Below, piece by piece: positions 16,670 through 26,630 of a stretch of DNA of 64,000 nucleotides. How positions within the stretch are numbered: the stretch's first letter is position 1; each line of letters begins with the position of its first letter. The notes under the pieces were generated by a model. That model had not been told where the DNA came from and did not search any database. It was given only the letters and a program-made list of their open reading frames with translations. Made by a program: the position numbers and the translations under genes. Source of the stretch: Isoptericola cucumis (lineage in GTDB: Bacteria; Actinomycetota; Actinomycetes; Actinomycetales; Cellulomonadaceae); assembly GCF_014635665.1 (NCBI RefSeq), contig NZ_BMDG01000002.1, positions 1 through 64,000 of the forward strand. Reading direction: 5' to 3'.

Positions 16670-17722
16670 CTACCGCGGTGCGGGGGCGGTGCTGGACCGC
16701 ACGACGAGCTCGGTCGGCAGCCGCCGGTGGCGCTCGCCGGGGGTGCCGGCGAGCAGGTCGAGCAGCATCCGCAGGGCCTCGGCGCCCATGTGGTGCAACG
16801 GCTGGGCCACGGTGGTCAGGGGCGGCGTGCAGCCCCAGGACTCGGGGACGTTGTCGAACCCCACGACCGACAGGTCCTCGGGCACCCGCAGACCCAGCTC
16901 GGCGGCCACCTCGAGGACGTGGATCGCGGACAGGTCGTTCGCGGCGAAGACGGCGGTGGGCCGCGGGCCGTCGGCCGGGTCCAGCAGCTCGTGGGTGGGC
17001 TCGTCGGCGAGGTCGGGCCGGTACCCGCCCACCCGCACCAGCGCCGGGTCGACGGCGATGCCGGCGGCCTCGAGCGCCTGCCGGTAGCCGACCTCGCGCA
17101 GTCGCGCGGACTCGAGGTCCGGCCGGCCGGCCAGGTGTGCGATGCGCCGGTGGCCGAGGTCGATGAGGTGCTGCACGGCCTGCCGCGCGCCGCCGGCGTT
17201 GTCGGTGTCGACCGTGGGGGTGCCCTCCGGCCCGGTGTGGGGGTCGACGGCGACCACGGGGATCGGCACGTCCGGCGCCATGACCACGGTGGGCGTGACG
17301 ACGATGGCGGCGTCGACGAGGGTGCCGGCCAGCCGGGACAGGGAGCGTCGTTCCCACCCGCCGGCGGCGCCGCCGTCGGTGCGGCCGGCGTAGGCGAGGA
17401 GCTCGTACTCCGTGCCGTCGACCGCCGCGGAGATGCCCTTGAGGAGCTCGGTGGAGAAGGGCTCGAACTCGGCGACGAGCACGCCGATGACGCCTGTCCG
17501 GCCGCTCCGCAGGCTGCGCGCCACCAGGGAGGACTCGTAGCCGAGCTCCTCGACGACGGCGAGCACGCGGGCCGACGTCGACGGCGCGACCCCGTAGCGG
17601 TTGTTCACGACCTTCGACACGGTGGCGACGGAGACGCCGGCGACGCGCGCGACGTCGGAGATGGTGACCCGGCCGGGGGGCGCGGGGCGCCCGGTGGTCG
17701 GGGGATCGGCGGCGGTGCTCAC
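16670..17722 (-). CDS. LacI-family transcriptional repressor of the adjacent sugar operon
   Basis: The 350-residue protein has an N-terminal LacI HTH (VTISDVARVAGVSVATVSKVV). A periplasmic-binding-like sensor domain follows (TGVIGVLVAEFEPFSTELLKGI; HRRIAHLAGRPDLESARLREVGY; FAANDLSAIHVLEVAAELGLRVPEDLSVVGFDNVPE). It is divergent from a sugar ABC/GH3 operon and a 20-base LacI-type operator lies between. The GTG at 17722 gives a normal short N-terminus before the HTH. The layout equals that of bxlR next to bxlEFGA in Streptomyces, so the inducer is probably a xylo-oligosaccharide (inference). Confidence 0.9.
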   Translation of the reverse strand: MSTAADPPTTGRPAPPGRVTISDVARVAGVSVATVSKVVNNRYGVAPSTSARVLAVVEELGYESSLVARSLRSGRTGVIGVLVAEFEPFSTELLKGISAAVDGTEYELLAYAGRTDGGAAGGWERRSLSRLAGTLVDAAIVVTPTVVMAPDVPIPVVAVDPHTGPEGTPTVDTDNAGGARQAVQHLIDLGHRRIAHLAGRPDLESARLREVGYRQALEAAGIAVDPALVRVGGYRPDLADEPTHELLDPADGPRPTAVFAANDLSAIHVLEVAAELGLRVPEDLSVVGFDNVPESWGCTPPLTTVAQPLHHMGAEALRMLLDLLAGTPGERHRRLPTELVVRSSTAPAPR

Positions 17723-17802
17723 GAGTCGACAGTATGCGCCATCCCGGAGCCGGGGGCCCGGCCGTCGCCGGCGGGGCGCAGACGCCTCCGTCCACGTGTC
17801 GA

Positions 17803-17826
17803 AATCGTTATCGAAAACGATTGACA
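17803..17826 (+). promoter_or_regulatory. LacI-type operator overlapping the -35 of the sugar ABC operon
   Basis: AATCGTT (17803-17809) and AACGATT (17816-17822) are perfect inverted arms around a central TCGA, with one central mismatch pair. TTGACA (17821-17826) overlaps the right arm and could serve as the -35 box; a -10 near 17845 is weak. The distance to the ATG at 17922 is about 100 bases. Confidence 0.75.
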
Positions 17827-17921
17827 CTCGACGACGTCCGCTGCCAGTCTGCTCGGTGAGCACAGATGCCCCATCTCGCGGCAGCGACGCTGCCGTGCCC
17901 GTCGACGAGGACAAGGGATCG

Positions 17922-19238
17922 ATGATGACGAGGACGAGGATCATGCGCGGCGCGACCGCGGTCGCGCTCGGGACGACCGTCGCGCTCCTGGCCGCCGCCT
18001 GCGCCGGCCAGGGCACCGCCAACCAGCCGGACAGCAGCGAGGACGCGGACGCCAGCACCATCACGTGGTGGCACAACTCCAACACCGGCGACGGGAAGAA
18101 GTACTACGAGGAGGTCGCCGCCGACTTCGAGGCCGAGCACGAGGGTGTGACGGTCGAGATCAGCGCGATGGACCACGAGGACATGCTGACCAAGCTCGAC
18201 GCGGCCTTCCAGGCCGGCGACTCCCCGGACGTGTTCATGGAGCGCGGCGGCGGCGAGCTGGCCGACCACGTCGAGGCGGGCCTGCTCAAGGACATCTCCG
18301 AGCCGGCGGCCGACACGATCAGCACCCTCGACGCCTACATGCCCGGCTTCCAGGTGGACGGCGCGTCGTACGCGCTGCCCTTCTCCATCGGCGTCGTCGG
18401 CTTCTGGTACAACAAGGCGCTCTTCTCCGAGGCGGGGATCGAGAAGACCCCCACCACGATGGAGGACCTGTACGCCGCGTTCGACAAGCTCGACAAGGCG
18501 GGCATCGTGCCGGTCTCCGTGGGCGCCGGTGACAAGTGGCCGGCGGCGCACTACTGGTACTACAACGTGATCCGCGAGTGCTCGGCGGAGACGCTCGACG
18601 CCGCGATCGCCGACGTGGACTACTCCGACCCGTGCTTCGTCAAGGCGGGCGAGGACCTGGAGGAGCTCATCGCCACGGAGCCCTTCAACAAGGGCTTCCT
18701 CACCACCCCGTCCCAGTCCGGTGCGACGTCCGCGTCCGGCCTGCTCGCCACCGGCAAGGTGGCCATGGAGCTCGCCGGCCACTGGGAGCCCGGCGTCATG
18801 CAGGGCCTCACGGAGGACGGCTCGGGCCTCGGCGACGACACCGGCTGGTTCCCGTACCCCTCCATCCCCGGCCAGCAGGGCACCGAGTTCGCGCAGATGG
18901 GCGGCGGCGACGCCTGGGCCGTGTCGCAGGGCGCGCCCGACGTCGCGGTCGAGTTCGCCCAGTACCTGCTGAGCGACGAGGTCCAGAAGGGCTTCGCGGA
19001 GCTCGACATGGGCCTGCCCACCAACCCGACCGCGTCGAGCGCGGTCTCCGACCCCGCCCTGGCCGAGCTGCTCGAGGTGCGTGACGGCGCGCCGGAGATC
19101 CAGCTCTACCTCGACACGCTGCTCGGCACGTCCGTCGGCGGCGCGATGAACGACGAGATCGCCCTGCTGTTCGCCGGCGAGGCCACGCCGCAGGACGTCG
19201 TCGACGCGGTGCAGTCGGCAGCGGACGCGGAGCAGTGA
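17922..19238 (+). CDS. sugar ABC transporter, substrate-binding lipoprotein (BxlE-like)
   Basis: The 438-residue protein has a signal peptide with lipobox ending at C27 (LLAAAC), then the family 1 solute-binding fold (ITWWHNSNTGDGKKYYEEVAADF; SPDVFMERGGGELADHVEAG; ALPFSIGVVGFWYNKALFSEAGIEKTP). It captures an oligosaccharide outside the membrane for the two permeases that follow. AAGGGATCG precedes tandem ATGs at 17922 and 17925. No ATPase gene is present, so the complex presumably uses a shared MsiK-type ATPase encoded elsewhere, as is usual for actinobacterial sugar transporters. The stop overlaps the permease start by 4 bases. Confidence 0.9.
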   Translation: MMTRTRIMRGATAVALGTTVALLAAACAGQGTANQPDSSEDADASTITWWHNSNTGDGKKYYEEVAADFEAEHEGVTVEISAMDHEDMLTKLDAAFQAGDSPDVFMERGGGELADHVEAGLLKDISEPAADTISTLDAYMPGFQVDGASYALPFSIGVVGFWYNKALFSEAGIEKTPTTMEDLYAAFDKLDKAGIVPVSVGAGDKWPAAHYWYYNVIRECSAETLDAAIADVDYSDPCFVKAGEDLEELIATEPFNKGFLTTPSQSGATSASGLLATGKVAMELAGHWEPGVMQGLTEDGSGLGDDTGWFPYPSIPGQQGTEFAQMGGGDAWAVSQGAPDVAVEFAQYLLSDEVQKGFAELDMGLPTNPTASSAVSDPALAELLEVRDGAPEIQLYLDTLLGTSVGGAMNDEIALLFAGEATPQDVVDAVQSAADAEQ

Positions 19239-20308
19239 GCGTGGCGGACGACGTGACCGCGCCCGCGGCCGCCTCGTCCGCGACGTCCACGGTCGCCCGG
19301 TCCGCCGGTCGTGCGAAGGCACGGCCGGCGGACCGGCGCCCGGGTGGGGGTCGGGACGAGCGGGGCGCGGCCCGTGGCAGGGCAGGCGTCTGGCGCAAGC
19401 GCGCCGAGATCGCCCTCTTCGTGACGCCGGCGCTCGCGCTGCTGGTCGCGTTCGTGGTGGTCCCGGTGGCCACCGCGGCGCAGATGTCGCTGTACCGGTG
19501 GAAGGGCTTCGGCCCCATGGTCGACTTCGTCGGCCTGCGCAACTACGTGTCGGTGCTGACGAACGAGGTGTTCACCGACGCCCTCGTGCACAACCTGATC
19601 ATCGTGGTCGGCTCGATCCTGCTGCAGCTGCCGCTGGGCCTGGCGATCGCGCTGCTGCTCAACCGCCGCATGTGGGGCCAGGGGCTGCTGCGCACGATCA
19701 TCTTCGTGCCGTACGTGCTCGCCGAGGTCATCGCCGGTGTCGTGTGGTTCCAGCTGCTGCAGCCGCAGTACGGCGTCATCGACACGATGCTCGAGGCGGT
19801 CGGGCTGCAGGGCCCGGACCAGGGCTTCCTCGGCACGCCCGAGTACGCCCTGTGGACCGTGCTCGTCGTGCTGACGTGGAAGTACCTGGGCCTGGCGGTC
19901 ATCCTGTTCCTCGCCGGCCTGCAGGGCGTGCCCGAGGAGCTCTACGAGGCCGCGCAGCTCGACGGCGCGAGCTGGTGGCAGGTGCAGCGCCGGATCACCG
20001 TCCCCCTGCTGGGGCCGACCATGCGCACCTGGGGCTTCCTGTCGATGATCGGCTCGCTCCAGCTCTTCGACATGGTCTGGATCCTCACCGGCGGCGGGCC
20101 CGCCAACGCCACCACCACCATGGCCACGTTCCTGGTCAACGAGGGCACCAAGCGGCAGAACTTCGGCATCGCGGGCGCCGCGTCCGTCGTGCTGTTCGTC
20201 GTGGCCCTGATCCTCGCCGTCGCCTACCAGCAGTTCGTGCTGCGCCGCGACAACGACGACGCCCCCCGCCGCAGGGCGCGCCGGGCCCCGAAGGAGGTCG
20301 AGCGATGA
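19235..20308 (+). CDS. sugar ABC transporter, permease (MalF type)
   Basis: The 357-residue protein has a disordered basic N-terminus of about 50 residues, then six hydrophobic segments and the EAA loop (ELYEAAQLDGASWWQVQRRITVPLLGP). It forms half of the membrane channel with the next gene. GTG 19235 overlaps the binding-protein stop; GTG 19241 is an alternative start. It ends in a basic tail and overlaps the second permease by 4 bases. Confidence 0.9.
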   Translation: MSVADDVTAPAAASSATSTVARSAGRAKARPADRRPGGGRDERGAARGRAGVWRKRAEIALFVTPALALLVAFVVVPVATAAQMSLYRWKGFGPMVDFVGLRNYVSVLTNEVFTDALVHNLIIVVGSILLQLPLGLAIALLLNRRMWGQGLLRTIIFVPYVLAEVIAGVVWFQLLQPQYGVIDTMLEAVGLQGPDQGFLGTPEYALWTVLVVLTWKYLGLAVILFLAGLQGVPEELYEAAQLDGASWWQVQRRITVPLLGPTMRTWGFLSMIGSLQLFDMVWILTGGGPANATTTMATFLVNEGTKRQNFGIAGAASVVLFVVALILAVAYQQFVLRRDNDDAPRRRARRAPKEVER

Positions 20309-21189
20309 GCGTCGCCACCACGTCAGCCCCCGCCCGCGGCACGGCGGCGCCCGCACGGCGCGGCCGCCGCACGTCGGGCAGCAACGTCCTCGTGTACGCG
20401 ATCGCCCTCGTGGTGGTCGCCGTGACCCTCGGGCCCGTGCTGTACGGGGTGCTCGGCGGGTTCCGCACCAACGCGCAGATCGCGGAGGACCCGTCGGGCC
20501 TGCCGAGCCCGTGGGTGTTCAGCAACTACGCGAACGTCCTGTCCTTCGACTCGCCGTTCTGGGGCTACTTCCTCAACTCGACGGTCATCGCGGTGCTGAC
20601 CACGGCCGTGGTCGTCGTCTTCGGCGTCATGGCCGCCTACCCGCTGGCCCGCTACCGGTTCCGCGGCCGCGAGGCGCTGTTCATGGTGTTCGTCATCGGC
20701 CTGCTGTTCCCGGCCACGGTCGCGATCATCCCGCTGTTCATCCTCATCACGCAGAACTACCAGCTGGGCAACACCTGGTGGGGCGTGGCGCTGCCGCAGG
20801 CGGCGTTCGCGCTGCCGATGACGGTCGTCATCCTGCGCCCGTTCCTCATGGCGCTGCCCACGGAGCTCGAGGAGGCGGCCCAGCTCGACGGCGCCAGCCG
20901 GATCGGGTTCTTCTGGCGGATCCTGCTGCCCCTGTCCGGTCCGGGCATGGTGACGGTCGGCGTGCTCGCGTTCGTCGGCTCGTGGAACGCCTACCTGCTG
21001 CCGCTGCTCCTGCTGCGGGGTGACATGCGCACCCTGCCGCTCGGCGTCGCGGACTTCTCCTCGGAGCACTCCGCGGACACCGCCGGCGTCTTCGCGTTCA
21101 CGACGCTGGCGATGATCCCTGCGCTGGTGTTCTTCCTCGCCATGCAGAAGCGCATCGTCAACGGCCTGCAGGGCGCCGTGAAGGGCTGA
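20305..21189 (+). CDS. sugar ABC transporter, permease (MalG type)
   Basis: The 294-residue protein has six hydrophobic segments and the EAA motif (ELEEAAQLDGASRIGFFWRILLPLSGP), typical of the CUT1 MalG-type half. ATG 20305 is preceded by GAAGGAGG and overlaps the previous stop. A 69-base gap, with its own GAAGGAG site, separates it from the GH3 gene, which is probably in the same transcript. Confidence 0.9.
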   Translation: MSVATTSAPARGTAAPARRGRRTSGSNVLVYAIALVVVAVTLGPVLYGVLGGFRTNAQIAEDPSGLPSPWVFSNYANVLSFDSPFWGYFLNSTVIAVLTTAVVVVFGVMAAYPLARYRFRGREALFMVFVIGLLFPATVAIIPLFILITQNYQLGNTWWGVALPQAAFALPMTVVILRPFLMALPTELEEAAQLDGASRIGFFWRILLPLSGPGMVTVGVLAFVGSWNAYLLPLLLLRGDMRTLPLGVADFSSEHSADTAGVFAFTTLAMIPALVFFLAMQKRIVNGLQGAVKG

Positions 21190-21258
21190 GCCCTCGCCCC
21201 GCCCCTCCCGCCCGTCCACCCCGCTCGTCCCGTACGTCGCGTACGAAGGAGATCCACC

Positions 21259-23676
21259 GTGACGCAAGTCCCCCCTGCGGTGCCGCAGGTGTCCGAGCGC
21301 GTGGCCGCGCTGCACTCGGCGATGACGCTCGACGAGAAGCTCGCGCAGCTCGTCGGCTACTGGCTCGACAAGGGTGGCGAGGTCGTCGCGCCCATGCAGG
21401 GCGAGATGGCGACCGACGACGGCGGGCGCCTCGAGGAGGTCACCCGGCACGGGATCGGGCACTACACGCGGGTGTACGGCACACGCCCCGTGGACCCGGT
21501 CGACCGGGCCCGCTGGCTGTGGGACGAGCAGCGCCGCCTGCGGACGCAGACGCGCCTGGGCATCCCCGCGCTCGTGCACGAGGAGTGCCTCACCGGCCTG
21601 GCCGCCTGGAAGGCGGCGACGTTCCCGACGCCGCTCGCCTGGGGGGCGTCGTTCGACCCCGAGCTGGTGGCCGAGATGGGCCGGCTCATCGGCGGCTCGA
21701 TGCGCGAGCTCGGCATCCACCAGGGCCTCGCGCCCGTGCTCGACGTGGTGCGCGACCCGCGCTGGGGCCGCGTCGACGAGTGCATCGCCGAGGACCCGTA
21801 CCTGGTGGGGACCGTCGGCACCGCCTACGTGCGCGGGATGCAGGAGGCCGGGGTGCACGCCACCCTCAAGCACTTCGTGGGCTACTCCGCGTCGCGCGCC
21901 GGGCGCAACCACGCGCCCGTGTCCGCGGGGCCCCGGGAGATCGCCGACGTCTTCCTCCCGCCGTTCGAGATGGCGGTGCTCGACGGCGGCGCCCGGTCCG
22001 TCATGGCCACGTACGTGGACGTCGACGGGGTGCCGATGCATGCCAGCGGCGAGTACCTCACGGGTGTCCTGCGCGAGCAGTGGGGCTTCGACGGCACCGT
22101 CGTGGCGGACTACTTCGGCGTCGCGTTCCTCGAGGTCATGCACCGGGTGGCGGCCGACCGCCGGCAGGCGGCCGCCGCGGCGCTCGAGGCCGGCCTCGAC
22201 GTCGAGCTGCCCAGCGGCGACGCGTTCCTCGAGCCGCTGGCCGCCGCCGTGCGGGCCGGGGACGTGGACGAGGCGCTGGTCGACCGGGCCGTGCTCCGCA
22301 CGCTGGCGCAGAAGGAGCAGCTCGGGCTGCTCGACGAGGACGCCTTCGCGGGCGACGCCCCGGCGAGCGTCGACCTCGACCCGCCGGAGCACCGGGCCGT
22401 CGCGCGCCGGCTCGCGGAGGAGTCGGTCGTGCTGCTGACCAACGACGGCCTGCTGCCGCTGGCGGGCTGGTCCGCCACGCCGGCGCGCGTCGCGGTCGTG
22501 GGCCCGAACGCGCACCGCAGCGACGCGCTGATGGGGTGCTACTCGTTCGCCAACCACGTGCTCGCGCACCACCCCGACGTGCCCAAGGGCTTCGAGATCC
22601 CCACCGTCCTCGAGTCGCTGGGCGAGGCGTTCGAGCAGGCCGGCCTGGAGCGCCCGGAGCTCGTGCACGCCCCCGGCTGCGACGTCGAGGGGGAGGACAC
22701 CTCCGGGTTCGCGGCCGCCGTCGAGGCGGCGTCCGGCGCCGACCTCGCGGTCGTCGTCGTCGGCGACCACGCGGGCCTGTTCGGCCGCGGGACCGTCGGG
22801 GAGGGCAACGACGCGGAGTCGCTGGAGCTGCCCGGCGTGCAGCGCGCGCTCGTCGAGGCGGTCGTGGCGACGGGGACCCCCGTGGCGATGGTCGTGGTCA
22901 GCGGCCGGCCGTACGCGATCGGCTGGGCGCTCGACGGCGACCGCGCGCCCGCGGCCGTGCTGCAGGCGTTCTTCCCGGGCGAGGAGGGCGGGCCGGCGCT
23001 CGCCGGCGTCCTCGCGGGGACGGTCAACCCCTCCGGCCGGCTGCCGGTCTCGCTGCCGCGGTCGGCGGGCGCCCAGCCCTACTCCTACCTGCACCCCGTG
23101 CTCGGCGGGCCGTCCGACGTGACGTCGACCGACTCCACGCCGCTGCGCCCTTTCGGGTTCGGCCTGTCGTACACGTCGTTCGCGTACACGGACCTGCAGG
23201 TGGACGACGACGTCGCCGCGGGCGGCACGTTCACGGCCGCCGTCCGGGTGACCAACGTCGGCACCCGCGCGGGCGCCGACGTCGTGCAGCTCTACGCCCG
23301 CGACCTGGTCGGCTCGCTGCCGCGCCCCGTGGTCCAGCTGCTCGCCTACCGGCGCGTTGAGCTCGCGGCGGGAGAGTCCGTCGTCGTGACCTTCCAGGTC
23401 CCGACCGCGCGGCTGGCGTTCACCGACCGCCGCATGGCGCGGGTCGTCGAGGCGGGGGACGTCGAGGTGTGGGCGGGCTCGCACGCCGCGGCCACCGCCG
23501 CCGTCGCCCCCGACGACGTCCAGGAGACCACCGGCGGGGCGATCACCAGCGCGCGGCCGGCGGAGAAGCGGCAGGTGCCGGGCACGGCGACCCCGCGGGC
23601 GACCCTCGTCGTCACGGGCGACACCTACGCGGTGACGCCCGCCGACCCGCGGGTCGTGGGGTCGACGGTCGGCTAG
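21259..23676 (+). CDS. glycoside hydrolase family 3 enzyme (probable beta-xylosidase/beta-glucosidase)
   Basis: The 805-residue GH3 enzyme lacks a signal peptide, so it acts inside the cell on imported oligosaccharides. The (beta/alpha)8 domain contains the substrate-binding K204-H205 (LKHFVGY) and the nucleophile D284 (VVADYFGV, in place of the usual SDW/SDY). The alpha/beta sandwich and a fibronectin III-like domain follow (RVTNVGTRAGADVVQLYARD to about residue 720). A C-terminal extension of some 65 residues of unknown use closes the protein. GTG 21259 has GAAGGAGAT upstream. Placement after bxlEFG-like genes favours beta-xylosidase (BxlA) activity; beta-glucosidase is the alternative. Confidence 0.9.
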   Translation: MTQVPPAVPQVSERVAALHSAMTLDEKLAQLVGYWLDKGGEVVAPMQGEMATDDGGRLEEVTRHGIGHYTRVYGTRPVDPVDRARWLWDEQRRLRTQTRLGIPALVHEECLTGLAAWKAATFPTPLAWGASFDPELVAEMGRLIGGSMRELGIHQGLAPVLDVVRDPRWGRVDECIAEDPYLVGTVGTAYVRGMQEAGVHATLKHFVGYSASRAGRNHAPVSAGPREIADVFLPPFEMAVLDGGARSVMATYVDVDGVPMHASGEYLTGVLREQWGFDGTVVADYFGVAFLEVMHRVAADRRQAAAAALEAGLDVELPSGDAFLEPLAAAVRAGDVDEALVDRAVLRTLAQKEQLGLLDEDAFAGDAPASVDLDPPEHRAVARRLAEESVVLLTNDGLLPLAGWSATPARVAVVGPNAHRSDALMGCYSFANHVLAHHPDVPKGFEIPTVLESLGEAFEQAGLERPELVHAPGCDVEGEDTSGFAAAVEAASGADLAVVVVGDHAGLFGRGTVGEGNDAESLELPGVQRALVEAVVATGTPVAMVVVSGRPYAIGWALDGDRAPAAVLQAFFPGEEGGPALAGVLAGTVNPSGRLPVSLPRSAGAQPYSYLHPVLGGPSDVTSTDSTPLRPFGFGLSYTSFAYTDLQVDDDVAAGGTFTAAVRVTNVGTRAGADVVQLYARDLVGSLPRPVVQLLAYRRVELAAGESVVVTFQVPTARLAFTDRRMARVVEAGDVEVWAGSHAAATAAVAPDDVQETTGGAITSARPAEKRQVPGTATPRATLVVTGDTYAVTPADPRVVGSTVG

Positions 23677-23705
23677 CGCCGGTCGCCCCGGACGGCCGCC
23701 GCCGC

Positions 23706-25013
23706 TCAGATCAGCAGCGGCGCCAGGCCGAACCCGATCGCGACGGCGGCGGCCACCGACACCAGCCCCGGGACCATGAACGAGTGGTTGAACACGTACT
23801 TGCCGATGCGCGTGGTGCCGGTGTCGTCGAGCTCGATCGCGGCGACGACGGTGGTGTACGTGGGCAGCAGGAAGAGCCCGGTGACGGCCGGGAACGAGGC
23901 GACGAGGGTGGTGGCGCCGACCCCCATCCCGGCGGCCACGGGCATCAGCGCGATGGTCGTGGCCGCCTGCGAGTACAGCAGCGCCGACGCGAGGAGCAGC
24001 ACCACGGCGAGCATCCACGGGTAGTCGCGGATGATGTCGCCGCCGAGCCGCTCGATCGTGTCGGTGTGGCCCTGCACGAACGTGTTCCCGAGCCACGCGA
24101 CGCCGATGATGCAGACCGCGGCGCTCATGCCGCTGCGGAACGTCTGCTGCGTGATGACGGTGCTCACGTCGATCTTGCACAGGACGGCGATGAGCAGCCC
24201 CGCCAGCAGCATGAACGTCATGATGGCGCCGCTGCGGGTGATCGTCGGGGCCTCGATGAGGGCCACGGAGTCGGAGACCGCGGTGGAGTAGAGCACGACG
24301 ACGAGCAGCGCGACCGCGAAGACGACCAACGACAGCAGCGCCCGCGGGCGGGCGACGAACTCGGTGCGCTCGCGCCGTTTGACCAGGCCCTTGGCGAGCC
24401 GCTCCTGGTACACCGGGTCGTCCTGCAGCTCCACGCCCTGCCGGGACGCGACGACCGCGCCCAGCATGCAGCCCACGAGCGTCGAGACGCCCGCCACCGT
24501 GAGCATCGTGATGTAGTCGACGCCGAGCGGCTCCACGACCGCGGCCATCGCGACCACGGCCGCGGAGATGGGCGACGCCGCGATCGCCATCTGCGACGCC
24601 ACCACCGCGATCGACAGCGGCCGCGACGGCCGGACGTTCGACTCCTTCGCCACCTCCGCGATCACCGGGAGGGTGGAGAAGGCGACCTGGCCGGTGCCCG
24701 CGAAGACCGTCATGAAGTAGGTGACGAGGGGTGCGAGGAAGGTGATGTTGCGCGGCCGCGCGCGCAGCAGCACCTCCGTCTTCGCCACGAGGTAGTCCAG
24801 ACCGCCGGCGGCCTGCATCGCCGCGATCGCCGCGATGACGCACATGATGATGCCCAGCACGTCCCAGGGGACGCCCGTCGCCGGGTCGACCTCCAGGCCG
24901 AGCAGGCCGAGGACGATCACGCCGGCGCCGCCCGCCAGCCCGATCCCGATCCCGCCGAGCCGTGCCCCGATGAAGACGAAGACCAGGACGACGGCGAACT
25001 GGACGACGATCAC
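23706..25013 (-). CDS. anaerobic C4-dicarboxylate transporter (DcuA/DcuB family)
   Basis: The 435-residue integral membrane protein has the length of DcuA/DcuB carriers (about 433-446 residues) and some ten to twelve hydrophobic segments. Family stretches visible are [43 protein letters not shown] and [14 protein letters not shown]. These antiporters exchange aspartate or fumarate for succinate. GTG 25013 overlaps the aspA stop by 4 bases, so aspartate uptake is coupled to deamination. Confidence 0.93.
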   Translation of the reverse strand: MIVVQFAVVLVFVFIGARLGGIGIGLAGGAGVIVLGLLGLEVDPATGVPWDVLGIIMCVIAAIAAMQAAGGLDYLVAKTEVLLRARPRNITFLAPLVTYFMTVFAGTGQVAFSTLPVIAEVAKESNVRPSRPLSIAVVASQMAIAASPISAAVVAMAAVVEPLGVDYITMLTVAGVSTLVGCMLGAVVASRQGVELQDDPVYQERLAKGLVKRRERTEFVARPRALLSLVVFAVALLVVVLYSTAVSDSVALIEAPTITRSGAIMTFMLLAGLLIAVLCKIDVSTVITQQTFRSGMSAAVCIIGVAWLGNTFVQGHTDTIERLGGDIIRDYPWMLAVVLLLASALLYSQAATTIALMPVAAGMGVGATTLVASFPAVTGLFLLPTYTTVVAAIELDDTGTTRIGKYVFNHSFMVPGLVSVAAAVAIGFGLAPLLI

Positions 25014-26620
25014 CGCATCGTCCCGCCGGGCTCCTCACCGTGCTCGCCGGCCAGCGCCCGGTCGGGCGCCGGCGGCGGTACCTCCCCGGAGGGTTCGTCC
25101 GGTGCGGGGTCGGGCACCGACGGCGCACCGGTGGCGTCGTCGGACTCCACGACCCGGGTCGACTCGCCCTGCTCGTCCAGCGGCGGGATGCCGCGCTCGT
25201 CGGGCGCGTAGAAGCGCCCGGTGTAGCGCGGGTGCAGGAAGTTCTCGGTGGTGAGGATGGCGTCCACCTCGGCCTCGCTGAGCAGGCCGCGCGCCACGAC
25301 GACGTCGCGCACGCCCCGTCCGGTGGCCGCGGCCTCCTTGCCGACCAGGTCGCCGTGGTGGTGCCCGATCACCTCGTTGAGGTAGGTGACGATCCCGATC
25401 GAGCCCAGCACGTGCGCGCGGGTCACGTCGGCGTTGGCGGTGATGCCGGCGACGCACTTGGTGCGCAGGGCGTCGCACGCGTTGGTCAGCAGCCGGATCG
25501 ACTCGAACATGGACTGCGCCAGCACCGGCTCCATGACGTTGAGCTGGAGCTGGCCGGCCTCGGCGGCGTGCGTGATGGTCACGTCGTTGCCCATGACCTT
25601 GAAGCACACCTGGTTGACGACCTCGGGGATCACCGGGTTCACCTTGGCCGGCATGATCGACGAGCCCGCCTGCAGCTCGGGCAGGTTGATCTCGTTCAGG
25701 CCCGCGCGCGGCCCCGAGGACAGCAGGCGCAGGTCGTTGCAGATCTTCGAGAGCTTGGCCGCGAGCCGCTTCACCGCGGAGTGCACGGCGAGGTAGGCGC
25801 CGTTGTCGTACGTGGCCTCGACGAGGTTCTCGGCCGGCACGGTGGCCAGCCCGCTCACCTCGGCGAGCCGCCGGGCCGCGACCTTCGGGTAGCCGGGCGG
25901 GGTGTTGAGCCCCGTGCCGATGGCGGTGGCGCCGAGGTTGACCTCCAGGAGCAGCTCGGCGGCGACGCTCAGGCGCTTGACCTCCTCGGCGACGTTCACC
26001 GAGAAGCCCGCGAACTCCTGCCCCAGGCTCATGGGCACCGCGTCCTGCAGCTGCGTGCGCCCCATCTTCACGACGTCCGCGAACTCCGACGCCTTCTCGT
26101 CGAACGCCCGGGACAGGCGACGCACCGAGACGGTCAGCGCGTCGACGAGGGCGTACACCGCGAGGCGGAACCCGGTGGGGTAGGCGTCGTTGGTGGACTG
26201 CGACTTGTTGACGTGGTCGTTCGGGTTGATGACGTCGTACCGGCCGAGGGGGAACCCGGCCCGCTCGAGCGCGAGGTTCGCGATCACCTCGTTGGTGTTC
26301 ATGTTGACGCTGGTGCCGGCGCCGCCCTGGAACACGTCGATCGGGAACTGGTCGAGGCACCGACCGTTCACGAGGATCTCGTCGCAGGCGTCCACGATGG
26401 CGTCCGCGACGTCGCGCTGCACGGCCCGCAGCTCGCGGTTCGCGAGCGCCGCCGCCTTCTTCACCATCACCATCCCGCGGATCATCTCGGGCACGTCGTT
26501 GACGGTGGTCCCGGAGATGGGGAAGTTCTCGACCGCCCGGACGGTGTGGATCCCGTAGTACGCCTCGGCGGGCACCTCACGGGTCCCCAGCAGGTCTTCT
26601 TCGACGCGTACCTCGCTCAT
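25010..26620 (-). CDS. aspA: aspartate ammonia-lyase
   Basis: The 536-residue enzyme converts L-aspartate to fumarate and ammonia. Signatures of the aspartase/fumarase superfamily are clear: [39 protein letters not shown] and the SS-loop [19 protein letters not shown]. Details such as [12 protein letters not shown] agree with AspA. The enzyme is normally about 470 residues; here a tail of about 65 residues, rich in Pro, Glu and Asp, is added at the C-terminus. The start is ATG 26620, 10 bases after the stop of the upstream hydrolase gene. It is followed by the Dcu carrier with a 4-base overlap. Confidence 0.95.
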   Translation of the reverse strand: MSEVRVEEDLLGTREVPAEAYYGIHTVRAVENFPISGTTVNDVPEMIRGMVMVKKAAALANRELRAVQRDVADAIVDACDEILVNGRCLDQFPIDVFQGGAGTSVNMNTNEVIANLALERAGFPLGRYDVINPNDHVNKSQSTNDAYPTGFRLAVYALVDALTVSVRRLSRAFDEKASEFADVVKMGRTQLQDAVPMSLGQEFAGFSVNVAEEVKRLSVAAELLLEVNLGATAIGTGLNTPPGYPKVAARRLAEVSGLATVPAENLVEATYDNGAYLAVHSAVKRLAAKLSKICNDLRLLSSGPRAGLNEINLPELQAGSSIMPAKVNPVIPEVVNQVCFKVMGNDVTITHAAEAGQLQLNVMEPVLAQSMFESIRLLTNACDALRTKCVAGITANADVTRAHVLGSIGIVTYLNEVIGHHHGDLVGKEAAATGRGVRDVVVARGLLSEAEVDAILTTENFLHPRYTGRFYAPDERGIPPLDEQGESTRVVESDDATGAPSVPDPAPDEPSGEVPPPAPDRALAGEHGEEPGGTMR

Positions 26621-26630
26621 GGGGCAGACG

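Noticed and set aside
20323-25128. A 1600-codon open frame on the minus strand across the permease and GH3 genes
   Set aside because: Same cause: high GC removes stop codons. Plus-strand permease and GH3 motifs and the real minus-strand dcu gene in another frame explain the region.
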